46,411 nucleotides of DNA, taken from contig NZ_ASXG01000132.1 in the NCBI RefSeq assembly GCF_000411975.1, positions 1-46,411 on the forward strand, read 5' to 3'. This document shows, piece by piece, positions 16,774-24,267 of the stretch (positions are counted from its first letter, which is position 1; every line of letters starts with the position of its first letter). The position numbers and the translations under genes are program-made. Origin of the DNA: Amycolatopsis orientalis DSM 43388 (GTDB lineage: Bacteria; Actinomycetota; Actinomycetes; Mycobacteriales; Pseudonocardiaceae). The notes below the pieces were generated by a model that did no database searches, had not been told where the DNA came from, and saw only the letters and a program-made list of their open reading frames with translations.

Positions 16774-18614
16774 CCAGGCTCGCCCCGCCCGTGTCCGGGT
16801 TCCGGTCGTCCGCGGCCGGAACCCGGACACGGACGAAGCTGCCCCGGTTCCGCCTGCCGGGCGATCCCAAGGACGCGCTGGGGCCGTCCCTTGCGGGATT
16901 GGCCGGAGTGCTGTGGCTGGCCGGCCTGCGCCCGGTGGTCCCGGCGGAACTCGGCAGCCTCGGACTGGTCACCGCGTTGTCGCCAGTGCTGATCGCCGCG
17001 TACCCGGTGCTGGCCGCCGCAGTGGTCGTGGAGCTCGTCCGCCGCCGGCCGCGGCCGCGCGTGCTCGCCTCCTGCACCGCTCTCGGCGTGCTGCTCGTCT
17101 ACGGGCTGCAGCCGGCCAGCGAACAGACCGCGCGGCTCACCGTTTCCTGGCTGCACACCGGATTCGCCCGGTACCTCGCCGATAACGGGCAGCCGTTGCA
17201 GGGCTACGACGCCCGGTTCTCCTGGCCCGGGTTTTTCTCGTTGATCGCGTTCCTGACCCGGGCGAGCAACGCACCGGACGCGACGCCGCTGCTGCGATGG
17301 GCGCCGGCCGTCATCGCCGGGATCGCGGTGCTGGGGGTCCGCGTGCTCGCGGCCGCCGTGCTCGGCACCGGCCGCGCGAGCTGGCTGGCGACGTGGATTT
17401 TCCTGCTCGCCGAGTGGACCGAGCAGGACTACTTCTCCCCGCAGGCGGCCACCTACTTGATCATGCTCGCGGCGCTCGCCCTGGTCGTCCGCTATCTCGT
17501 GCGGCCAGGGCTGGCGTACGGCGGCCCGTCCCGGCCGGCGCACCGCGCTCCCCCGGCGAACCTGGTCCGGGAACGGCTCGTCGCGCACGGCTTGCTTCTG
17601 CTCTTCGCGCTGGCCCTGGCGCCGTCGCACCAGCTGACCCCCTTCCTGCTGGCCGGGCTTCTGCTGGTGATGGCCTTGACCGGCCGGCTGTGGCCGGGCT
17701 GGCTGCCCTGGGTGGTCCTGGTCCCCGCGCTGGTGTGGTTCGCGCTCGGCGCCAAGGATTTCTGGCAGGGCCAGCTCAGCATGGTGATCGGCGACTTCGG
17801 GCAGGTGGGCTCGTCGGTCGACCAAGGCATCACCGGCCGGTTCACCGGCGACGCGGGCCGCACGGCGATCCTGTTCCTGCGCGTCTGCCTGACCGGTGCG
17901 GTCGGCGCGCTCGCGCTCGGCGGCTGGTGGGCGCGCCGCCGGCGCGGGCTGCGCTCGGTCCCGCTGGTGCTGCTGGCACTCGCTCCGCTCGGGCTCGCCG
18001 CGTTGCAGTCCTACGGCGGCGAAGTCTTCGTCCGCTGTTTTCTGTTCGCCTTGCCGTTCGCGGCGATCCTGGGCGGCTGCGGCCTGGACGCGCTTCTGCC
18101 GCGGCCATGCGGCCCGGGCGCGGCGCGCGCGGCTGCCCGAGTCCGCCCGCGTTCCGGCGGGATCGGCCCGGTCGCGGTCGCGGCCGTGCTCGCCGCGCTG
18201 GGCCTCGGCACGGTCACCGCCCGCGGCGGCGGCGACGCCTACCTCAGCTACACCCGCGCCGACGTCGCCGCGGTTGCCGCGGCCTACCGGTCCGCCGCCC
18301 CGGGCCAGACGATCAGCGTGCTCAGCGCCGACGCCACCCCGATCGGCTTCGACAAGATCGGGCTCGTCAGCCAGCCTTCGCTCGAACGGACCTGCCCGGG
18401 CTACGTCCGCGCCGCGACCTGCGTGCTCGACGCCGCACCGGACTACCTCGTGGTCACGCCCTCGCAAGAGAATTACGGCCGGATCTACTACGGTCTCGCC
18501 CCCGGATGGACCGACCGGCTCGTCGCGGACCTGCTCTACGGCGGGAACTACCGCGTCGTGTTCGACCAGGGCGGCGCGAAGCTGCTCGCCCGCGCGGACC
18601 GGGGGCCGCGATGA
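16770..18614 (+). CDS. Multi-span membrane protein, candidate GT-C glycosyltransferase or polymerase
   Basis: The GTG at 16770 overlaps the upstream stop. The 614-residue product has about 12 membrane segments between residues 40 and 480, and a C-terminal domain of about 120 residues after the last span that should face outward. The first large loop contains NGQPLQGYDARFSWPGFF, and a central APSHQLTPFLLAG segment precedes a long hydrophobic pair. This layout fits GT-C enzymes that use polyprenyl-phosphate sugars, or Wzy-type polymerases. It is the only polymerase candidate in the locus. Exact family and activity are inferred from topology alone. Confidence 0.75.
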   Translation: MTRLAPPVSGFRSSAAGTRTRTKLPRFRLPGDPKDALGPSLAGLAGVLWLAGLRPVVPAELGSLGLVTALSPVLIAAYPVLAAAVVVELVRRRPRPRVLASCTALGVLLVYGLQPASEQTARLTVSWLHTGFARYLADNGQPLQGYDARFSWPGFFSLIAFLTRASNAPDATPLLRWAPAVIAGIAVLGVRVLAAAVLGTGRASWLATWIFLLAEWTEQDYFSPQAATYLIMLAALALVVRYLVRPGLAYGGPSRPAHRAPPANLVRERLVAHGLLLLFALALAPSHQLTPFLLAGLLLVMALTGRLWPGWLPWVVLVPALVWFALGAKDFWQGQLSMVIGDFGQVGSSVDQGITGRFTGDAGRTAILFLRVCLTGAVGALALGGWWARRRRGLRSVPLVLLALAPLGLAALQSYGGEVFVRCFLFALPFAAILGGCGLDALLPRPCGPGAARAAARVRPRSGGIGPVAVAAVLAALGLGTVTARGGGDAYLSYTRADVAAVAAAYRSAAPGQTISVLSADATPIGFDKIGLVSQPSLERTCPGYVRAATCVLDAAPDYLVVTPSQENYGRIYYGLAPGWTDRLVADLLYGGNYRVVFDQGGAKLLARADRGPR

Positions 18615-18829
18615 ACGACGCGGTGCTGGTGTTCCTCGTCGCCGTCTTCGCCGGCGCGTTCGCCGGGCTCGTCCTCGTGCGCACCGCGGCGGCGGAGCGA
18701 GCCGCGGGCGAACGCGGCGTCCGCCCGCCCCGGTCGCGGCTGGTGCGGCGGCTCGACCTGGCCGCCGTCGTCGTGACCGTGCTGCTGGTCGCCTCGGTGG
18801 TGCTTCGCGTCATGAACGCGGTCGGCTGA
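18611..18829 (+). CDS. Small two-span membrane protein
   Basis: The ATG overlaps the stop of the large membrane protein (ATGA). The 72-residue product has two membrane helices, about residues 3-24 and 49-68, separated by a basic Arg-rich loop. No family was recognised. It ends the five-gene unit and may be a small partner of the upstream membrane protein. Confidence 0.7.
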   Translation: MNDAVLVFLVAVFAGAFAGLVLVRTAAAERAAGERGVRPPRSRLVRRLDLAAVVVTVLLVASVVLRVMNAVG

Positions 18830-18905
18830 GGGGGGTGGGCTATGCTGACCGCCACCCCGCGACATCTGGAGGGCCGCCATCAGCACCCCCACCGCAGGCC
18901 GCGAC

Positions 18906-19046
18906 ATGTGCCGCTGCGGACACGCTCGCGAAGCTCATGCGCATTACCGGGGCGGCACGGAATGCGCCCTCTGCCCGCCCGGCGAGTGCCGCCGGTTCCG
19001 CGGGCCCGGGCTCCTGGCCAGGCTGCGCCGGCTGCTGCACCGCTGA
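18906..19046 (+). CDS. Small Cys-rich protein, probable zinc-binding
   Basis: From the ATG at 18906 the product is 46 residues. It has a MCRCGH start, a central HAHYRGGTECALC segment and a GECRRFR segment, then a basic tail. Cys2, Cys4, Cys20 and Cys23 (with Cys28 and nearby His) could form a zinc knuckle; similar short CxCG...CxxC proteins are common in actinomycetes, with no known role. In-frame upstream codons extend to an ATC at 18879 that follows GGAGGG (18868-18873) with five-base spacing. No ATG, GTG, TTG or CTG exists between that ATC and the upstream stop at 18846. Translation may therefore start at the ATC or at the weakly supported ATG. Confidence 0.6.
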   Translation: MCRCGHAREAHAHYRGGTECALCPPGECRRFRGPGLLARLRRLLHR

Positions 19047-19168
19047 TCCCGGCCGCGTCGCGGCCGGCCGTCGAACCGCGCCGCCGAAATGGCGCGGGCC
19101 GCTTTGCCCGCCAGCGTATTGGCGATCAAGAAACCATTGACACCAGATAACGGAAATGGTGTCACCAC

Positions 19169-19185
19169 GCGACCGTTGTTACGCG
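19169..19185 (-). promoter_or_regulatory. GTAACAACGG-type motif, copy 4 (minus orientation)
   Basis: The minus strand reads CGCGTAACAACGGTCGC about 65-80 bases before the ATG at 19249. It matches copy 1 over GTAACAACGG and copy 2 over GTAAC(T)AACGGTCGC. A role as a shared operator is inference. Confidence 0.35.
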
Positions 19186-19248
19186 TCGACCAATTTTTCC
19201 GATACCGGTATCGCGGCGGATTCGCCGGCGAATCGGGAGGAGCGTCCG

Positions 19249-21276
19249 ATGAAAAGATCACCCGGCAGATGGCCCCGCTTCTGCACGCTTTCCGCCATTT
19301 CGGCGCTGACGGCCGGGGTCGTCGCCGCCGCCTTCGCGTCCGGGGCGCCGACCTCCGCGGCGACCGTCGCGCCGGCGCCGCCGACGAACAAGCAGCCGTG
19401 GGAACCCTTGCCCCCCAAGGTGACGGCCACCCGGCCCGCACCTTCCGTGACGAAGCCCGCCACCCCGCCCGCCGCGCCCAAAGCCGCGACGCCCGGCGCG
19501 TCGACGGCCGCCACTCCCTTGATCATCGACACCGACATCTACGGCAGCGCCGACGACGCCGGCGCGCTCGCCATCGCCAATGCCATGCAGGACAACGGCC
19601 AGGTGAACATCCTCGGGGTCATGGTGAACTACCCGAGCAAATGGGGCGCGCCGGCGGTTTCCGCGATCAACACCTATTACGGCCACGGCGGCATTCCGGT
19701 GGGCAGCATCAAACCGGCCGCGGACGACGTCTCCAGCCCGGACTACGCGAAATACCTCGCCCAGAACTTCCCCACCCAGATCGCCGACGGCAACAGCGCG
19801 CCGGAAGCGGTCGCGCTTTACCGGAAACTGCTCGCCGGAGCGACCGACCACAGCGTGGTGATCGTCGCGATCGGGCTCGAAACGAACCTCGCCAACCTGA
19901 TGAACTCCCCGGCGGACGCCTACAGCTCGCTCCCCGGCACTCAGCTCATCGCCCAGAAGGTCAAATCGCTCACCATGATGGGCGGCGAGTTCCCGGCCAG
20001 CAACGCCACCGACGGCCCGGAGTACAACTGGAAGGCGGACGCCTCGGCCGCCACCCAGGTCGTCAACACCTGGCCGACCAGCGTGCCCGCCGAGTTCGAG
20101 GGCTACGAAGTCGGCGCCGCCGTCTCGACCGGAGCCGGGCTCGCCGGCACGCCCGCGACCAACCCGGTCCGCGCCGCCTACGAGCGGATGATCGGCGCGG
20201 GGAACAGCATGAACAGCTGGGACCCGATCGCGATGTACGACGCCGGCATCGGGCACAACGGCCTCTTCGCCGACAACCCAGACCCCGGCTCGGTCCTGGT
20301 GGCAGCGGACGGCGGAGACAAGTGGGACACCACTGCCGTGAAACCGCAGCACTACCTCGTCGCCTCGGCGTCCGCGAGCCAGATCGGCACCGCGCTGGAA
20401 AGCCTGATGGACCAGCTGCCGGTCCAGCCGCCGCCTGCCGACCCGATCGTCGCGCACTACGACCAGCTCGGCGGCGCGGGCAGCTTCCTCGGCAAGCCGG
20501 CAGGCAATGAGTACGTGCCGACCAGCGGCGGCAAGGCGCAGGATTACGAGCACGGCTCCATCTACTGGACGCAGGCGAGCGGGGCGCACGAGGTGCACGG
20601 CGACATCCTGGCGAAGTACCGCCAGTACGGCGGCCCGGCGTCGGTGCTCGGCTACCCGACCACCGACGAGACCGGCGCCCCCGACGGCGTCGGCCGCTAC
20701 AACCACTTCACCGGAACCGGCGGCGCCTCCATCTACTGGACACCCACCACCGGCGCACACGCGATCTACGGCGCCATCCGCGCCAAGTGGGTCGCCCTCG
20801 GGTCGGAGCGATCCCCGCTCGGGTACCCCGTTACGGACGAGACCGGCACGCCCGACGGCAAGGGCCGCTACAACCACTTCTCCCGCGCAGACGGCGGCTC
20901 GATCTACTGGACCGCCACTACCGGCGCACAGGCCATCTACGGCGCCATCCGCGCCAAGTGGGCATCAATGGGCTGGGAACGATCCGTACTCGGCTACCCG
21001 ACCACCGACGAAACCGGCACCCCCGACGGCACCGGCCGCTACAACCACTTCACCGGAACCGGCGGCGCCTCCATCTACTGGACACCCACCACCGGCGCAC
21101 AGGCCATCTACGGCGCGATCCGCGCCCGGTGGGCGTCGATGGGCTGGGAACGGTCGTTCCTCGGCTATCCGACCAGCAGCGAGTACGGGATCCCCGGCGG
21201 CAGGCGGAACGACTTCCAGCACGGGTGGATCAGCTGGAACGCCTCGAACGGCGCGACCACCGTCGGCCGGTGGTGA
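19249..21276 (+). CDS. Secreted nucleoside-hydrolase-like protein with five LGFP repeats
   Basis: The ATG at 19249 follows GGGAGGAG. The 675-residue product begins with a signal peptide (about 1-37) and a Pro/Ala/Thr linker to about 88. The nucleoside hydrolase domain (about 90-395) has the calcium-site motif IIDTDIYGSADDAGAL, with Asp at 94, 96, 102 and 103. A MMGGEFPASNATDGPEYNW segment and a NSWDPIAM segment are typical of the family. Residues about 397-675 hold five LGFP repeats (SFLGKP, SVLGYP, SPLGYP, SVLGYP, SFLGYP). LGFP repeats are thought to hold corynebacterial envelope proteins to the wall. Inferred: a wall-bound enzyme cleaving ribosides. A strong hairpin follows. Confidence 0.88.
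   Translation: MKRSPGRWPRFCTLSAISALTAGVVAAAFASGAPTSAATVAPAPPTNKQPWEPLPPKVTATRPAPSVTKPATPPAAPKAATPGASTAATPLIIDTDIYGSADDAGALAIANAMQDNGQVNILGVMVNYPSKWGAPAVSAINTYYGHGGIPVGSIKPAADDVSSPDYAKYLAQNFPTQIADGNSAPEAVALYRKLLAGATDHSVVIVAIGLETNLANLMNSPADAYSSLPGTQLIAQKVKSLTMMGGEFPASNATDGPEYNWKADASAATQVVNTWPTSVPAEFEGYEVGAAVSTGAGLAGTPATNPVRAAYERMIGAGNSMNSWDPIAMYDAGIGHNGLFADNPDPGSVLVAADGGDKWDTTAVKPQHYLVASASASQIGTALESLMDQLPVQPPPADPIVAHYDQLGGAGSFLGKPAGNEYVPTSGGKAQDYEHGSIYWTQASGAHEVHGDILAKYRQYGGPASVLGYPTTDETGAPDGVGRYNHFTGTGGASIYWTPTTGAHAIYGAIRAKWVALGSERSPLGYPVTDETGTPDGKGRYNHFSRADGGSIYWTATTGAQAIYGAIRAKWASMGWERSVLGYPTTDETGTPDGTGRYNHFTGTGGASIYWTPTTGAQAIYGAIRARWASMGWERSFLGYPTSSEYGIPGGRRNDFQHGWISWNASNGATTVGRW
20480..21190 (+). 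repeat. Tandem 171-bp LGFP-encoding repeats
   Basis: The 3' end of the preceding gene is a run of 57-codon repeats, each encoding one LGFP unit. Bases 20691-20759 and 21033-21101 are identical over 69 bases although two repeat units (342 bases) apart, and intervening units are close copies. The identity at silent positions implies recent duplication or gene conversion. Confidence 0.85.
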
Positions 21277-21306
21277 GCCGGAAGGCGATGTCCTTGCCAG
21301 GCAGGA

Positions 21307-21344
21307 GGTTCGGGGTGCGCCGGACGGCCGCCGCACCCCGAACC
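21307..21344 (+). terminator. Strong hairpin after the LGFP gene
   Basis: A perfect 13-bp inverted repeat (GGTTCGGGGTGCG and its complement) encloses a 12-base loop, 30 bases after the stop at 21276. It lacks a T tract, as is common for actinomycete terminators. Confidence 0.7.
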
Positions 21345-21401
21345 GGCCGCGGTTTCCGCACCCGGCCTCGGGTGTCCGGACGCAGTGCAGACGGAGGAAC
21401 C

Positions 21402-21569
21402 ATGACCCAGACAACCGAAGGACCGGGCAGCGAGCGCGGCCACGCCTCGCGCCCCGGACGGATCGGCGACCACGACCCGGCCGACCAGAACTGGCAGGAA
21501 CACGGCGACGAGGTCCACCTCGCCGCACAACGAGCCGGAAGGCCCTGGCAGCAACCGGAAACGGACTGA
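21402..21569 (+). CDS. Small hydrophilic hypothetical protein
   Basis: The ATG at 21402 follows GGAGGA (21393-21398) at ideal spacing. The product is 55 residues, very hydrophilic and rich in Gly, Asp, His and Gln, with no Cys and no membrane segment, so it is probably disordered. I do not recognise it. It lies 58 bases after the terminator hairpin and would need its own promoter. The ribosome site is the main evidence that it is real. Confidence 0.5.
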   Translation: MTQTTEGPGSERGHASRPGRIGDHDPADQNWQEHGDEVHLAAQRAGRPWQQPETD

Positions 21570-21840
21570 GGACGGTGACCGCGGCCGGCCGGCCGCGGGT
21601 CGCTCCGGCCGTGCTGGACCGTTCCGGCTCCGCCGGAGTCCGGGTCGAGCCGTGCGCTGCACTGGAGGACGCACCTCAGGCGTGAATGCACGCGATGTGC
21701 TTCCGAGGTGCGGCGCGGAAGGAGCGAGTCGGCCATCGGGCATCGCGAAACGCTCCGGCCGCCGCGGCCCCGGACCCGGCCGAGCCCGGACGCCGCACCA
21801 GAACAGCAGCGCGCACGGACCTGCCGATCAGACAGCGACC

Positions 21841-21896
21841 GGTCGACCGCCTCGAGGCCAAACAGCACCCAGACAGACCCTCGAGGCGGTCCGACC
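21841..21896. repeat. Long inverted repeat (hairpin 1)
   Basis: A perfect 13-base arm GACCGCCTCGAGG (21845-21857) pairs with its complement at 21879-21891 across a 21-base loop. A further GGTC/GACC pairing extends it with a one-base bulge. Function is unknown; it may be a terminator, a protein-binding site or part of an RNA. Confidence 0.6.
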
Positions 21897-21897
21897 A

Positions 21898-21919
21898 CCG
21901 CGAGAGCGGTCTCTCGCGG
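21898..21919. repeat. Perfect hairpin 2
   Basis: The arm CCGCGAGAG pairs with CTCTCGCGG around a CGGT tetraloop. It begins one base after hairpin 1. Confidence 0.65.
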
Positions 21920-21935
21920 ATCGCCCCGGCCGGCC

Positions 21936-21958
21936 CGGCGCGCGCGTGACGCGCGCCG
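21936..21958. repeat. Perfect hairpin 3
   Basis: The arm CGGCGCGCG pairs with CGCGCGCCG around a five-base CGTGA loop. It lies 16 bases after hairpin 2. Confidence 0.6.
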
Positions 21959-22559
21959 ACCCCCGACGCCGGAACGATCCACTGAAAAGAATGCACCCGG
22001 AAACTCGCGTGACACAGCAGAGTTAGCCGAAGTTTTACCGATTTTCCGCGCACCCCCGGCGACTGCGGCAGCGTGGTGCGAACCGCCAGCGCCGGCTGCT
22101 TCACACGCGACCGGCCGCCTGCCGCATCGCCAGCGCCGGCCCGTTGCTCGTGCTCTGCGCGCCAGCCGAACGCCGCCGCGAGACAGCCGTTCCGTCCGCC
22201 CCGGGCCGGTGCCGCCCACCAGCGGCAGCCGGCTTCCCGCGCCACGACTGTCACAGCGCCACTGGCCGCCAAGCCAGGTCTCCCGCTCCGGGACCGCACC
22301 GGCGGCGGTGCGCTCGACCGCGCCAGCGCCGCTCCCCGGCGGGCAGACGCAGCCTCCGCTGCGATCGACGACGGCTCATTCGCATTGATCGTCCACTGTG
22401 GACTCGAGGCGCGATGCCAGCGTCCATGTGCCGATGGTGACGTTCACCCGCGACCCGGCCCGATCTTCCTGGCGCCCACGCGGCAACCGCCAGTCGCCGG
22501 GGCAGTTCGTAACACCCGCTCTGGCCAGCCGACTTAACCAGAGAAGGGCAGGGACACAG

Positions 22560-22766
22560 ATGGACACCGACCTCGCACTGGACGCGTTGTTAACTGCGTG
22601 GAAAAGCGACATCGAGAGCGTTCCGCTCCCGGAGCTGGTCTCCGTCGACATTGCCCTCGCCGCACTGGCAATTCATCGTCTGGTGGAGACTCCCTTCCGC
22701 GAAGCCGCATCCGATTCGCGCGGCGGCGCCGGCGAGTACGCGGTACCCGCACCGCCACCAGGTTGA
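22560..22766 (+). CDS. Small hypothetical protein
   Basis: The ATG at 22560 is preceded by AGAAGGGCAGGG. The 68-residue product is acidic and helical at the N-terminus (MDTDLALDALLTAWKSDI, then LVSVDIALAALAIHRLVE), with a flexible Gly/Pro-rich tail. No family was recognised, and no signal or membrane helix is seen. It stands alone between two non-coding stretches. A 24-base palindrome lies 43 bases after its stop. Confidence 0.5.
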   Translation: MDTDLALDALLTAWKSDIESVPLPELVSVDIALAALAIHRLVETPFREAASDSRGGAGEYAVPAPPPG

Positions 22767-23127
22767 TTTGCGACGACGGCACCATTCCGTCGCGCCTTCG
22801 GGCTCCTTCTGCTCAGCCGTGCACGGCTGAGCAGTACCCGTCCTCGTGAGCTCAACCTGACCTGCGCCGATGCACAACCGACCTTGACAGCCGCGGTGCG
22901 ACCTTTGCCTGAGCCAGGTGACAGCAACTCACGCCAGCCCGGCGACGTCGGCTTCGATTGCGCGCGCGTCCCCCGCCGATCAAGGCAAACCACGATTTAC
23001 CTCTCTTTACCCAGTCGTCACTGACCGCACAGGCGGTAGCTACACCGGCACGTTACGTTGGGAAATACCCAACCACCGTCGTCTGGGCTCAGCCCTCCGT
23101 CCACTCCACTACGAGGAAGACGAACAG
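22767..23127. other. Intergenic region with a palindrome and a small hairpin
   Basis: This 361-base stretch precedes the AbrB-type membrane protein. It holds the palindrome at 22810-22833 and a hairpin GTTGGG-AAATA-CCCAAC at 23057-23073, which lies in what would be the leader of the gene at 23128. No gene was seen. Confidence 0.5.
22810..22833. terminator. 24-base perfect palindrome, terminator-like
   Basis: TGCTCAGCCG and CGGCTGAGCA flank a central TGCA. As RNA this is a 10-bp stem with a TGCA loop, 43 bases after the stop of the 68-residue gene. As DNA it could equally be a dimer-binding operator. There is no T tract. Confidence 0.5.
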
Positions 23128-24267
23128 GTGACGACACTCGCAAGCAGAACGATTCTCGGCATTCAGCAGCGGCACGCCCTCGCGGCCCGCGATCTCCTGC
23201 GCTGGGCCGTCCCGCTGGGGGCGTGCTACCTCCTGGCGGAACTCGCCGAAACCCTTGCCGTGCCGGCTCCCCAGCTCCTGGTCTCCCTGCTGGCCGGGGC
23301 AGTGCTCGCACTCACCGGAGCGGTGCGGCAGCAGATGCCCCGGCCGCTCACGCGGTCGAGCCACGCCCTCGTCGGGGCCTTGATGGGCACCTACCTGAAC
23401 CTGTCCACCCTGCACTCGATCGCTGCCTCCGCGATCCCGTTCGCCGTCGTCACCGTCGCCTCGGTCGGCATTTGCTTCGGCGTCGCGTTCGCGCTGGCCC
23501 GCATCACCCGGCTCACCGTGCCGGACTCGCTGCTCGGACTGACGCCAGGCGGCTCGGCGGCGATCGTCGCGTGCGCGGACGAAGTCGGCGCCGACGCGCG
23601 GCTGGTCGCCTTCGCCCAGTACATCCGGGTGGGCCTGGTCGCGTTTACCGCACCCTTCATCGCATTCGCCGTCCAGCCCGACGCTCCGGCCGACCCCGAC
23701 AACGCGATCACGCTCGGGCTGCCGCACGCGGGGCACCTGATCGCCGCGTCCAGCCAGTTCTCCGGACTGCTCGTCCTCGCGGCGATCTGCGCACTGGGCG
23801 GCCAGCTGGGACGCCGCCTCTCGCTGCCCGCACCGGTCCTGCTCGGCACCATGCTGGTCGCGGCCACCGCCGTCGCCACCTCGGCCGTCAGCGGGTTCAC
23901 CCCGTCGGGTCCGCTGCGCGACCTCGTCTTCATCGTGGTCGGCCTCGAGGTGGGCCTGCGGTTCACCTGGCCGGTCGTCCGGCATGTCGGACGTCTCCTG
24001 CCGCACATCGTCGGCGCCACCGCGCTCGTGTGCCTCGCCTGCGCGGGACTGGCCTGGCTGGCGACCGCGTTTCTCGAGACCTCGTTCCTGGAGGCGTACC
24101 TGGCCACCACGCCCGGCGGGATCAACGCCGTGCTCGCGACCGCGGCGTCGACCGGAGTGAACGTGCCGCTGGTTTCCACCGTCCAAAGCCTGCGGCTGTT
24201 CGCGGTGTGCCTGCTGGTGCCGTTCCTCATCCGCAAACTCGGCGGCAGCGCGAGGACCCGCGCATGA
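23128..24267 (+). CDS. AbrB-type (duplicated) integral membrane protein
   Basis: The GTG at 23128 has GAGGAAG upstream. The 379-residue product has about 10 membrane segments arranged as two similar halves. Each half carries a TPGG motif followed by a helix: LTPGGSAAIVACADEVGAD near residue 138 and TTPGGINAVLATAASTGVN near 327. This is the signature of the AbrB duplication family (PF05145-type), membrane proteins sometimes annotated as ammonia monooxygenase or as regulators. Their substrate is not settled; a transport role is likely. It overlaps the next gene by ATGA. Confidence 0.85.
   Translation: MTTLASRTILGIQQRHALAARDLLRWAVPLGACYLLAELAETLAVPAPQLLVSLLAGAVLALTGAVRQQMPRPLTRSSHALVGALMGTYLNLSTLHSIAASAIPFAVVTVASVGICFGVAFALARITRLTVPDSLLGLTPGGSAAIVACADEVGADARLVAFAQYIRVGLVAFTAPFIAFAVQPDAPADPDNAITLGLPHAGHLIAASSQFSGLLVLAAICALGGQLGRRLSLPAPVLLGTMLVAATAVATSAVSGFTPSGPLRDLVFIVVGLEVGLRFTWPVVRHVGRLLPHIVGATALVCLACAGLAWLATAFLETSFLEAYLATTPGGINAVLATAASTGVNVPLVSTVQSLRLFAVCLLVPFLIRKLGGSARTRA

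Larger units (their letters stand above)
21570..22559. other. Nearly 1 kb without a convincing gene
   Basis: Open frames on both strands (such as 21230-22219 and 21676-22299 minus) encode Arg/Ala/Gly-rich sequence with no family resemblance and no supported start. The stretch contains the hairpin cluster at 21841-21958. It also has a less GC-rich segment at about 21975-22060, where a promoter could lie. I see no tRNA or mobile element. It may hold a structured RNA, or be decayed sequence. Confidence 0.45.

Noticed and set aside
21230..22219. A 329-codon minus-strand open frame spanning the hairpin cluster
   Set aside because: It runs through perfect inverted repeats and the 3' end of the LGFP gene, and its product is Arg/Gly/Ala-rich with no recognisable domain.
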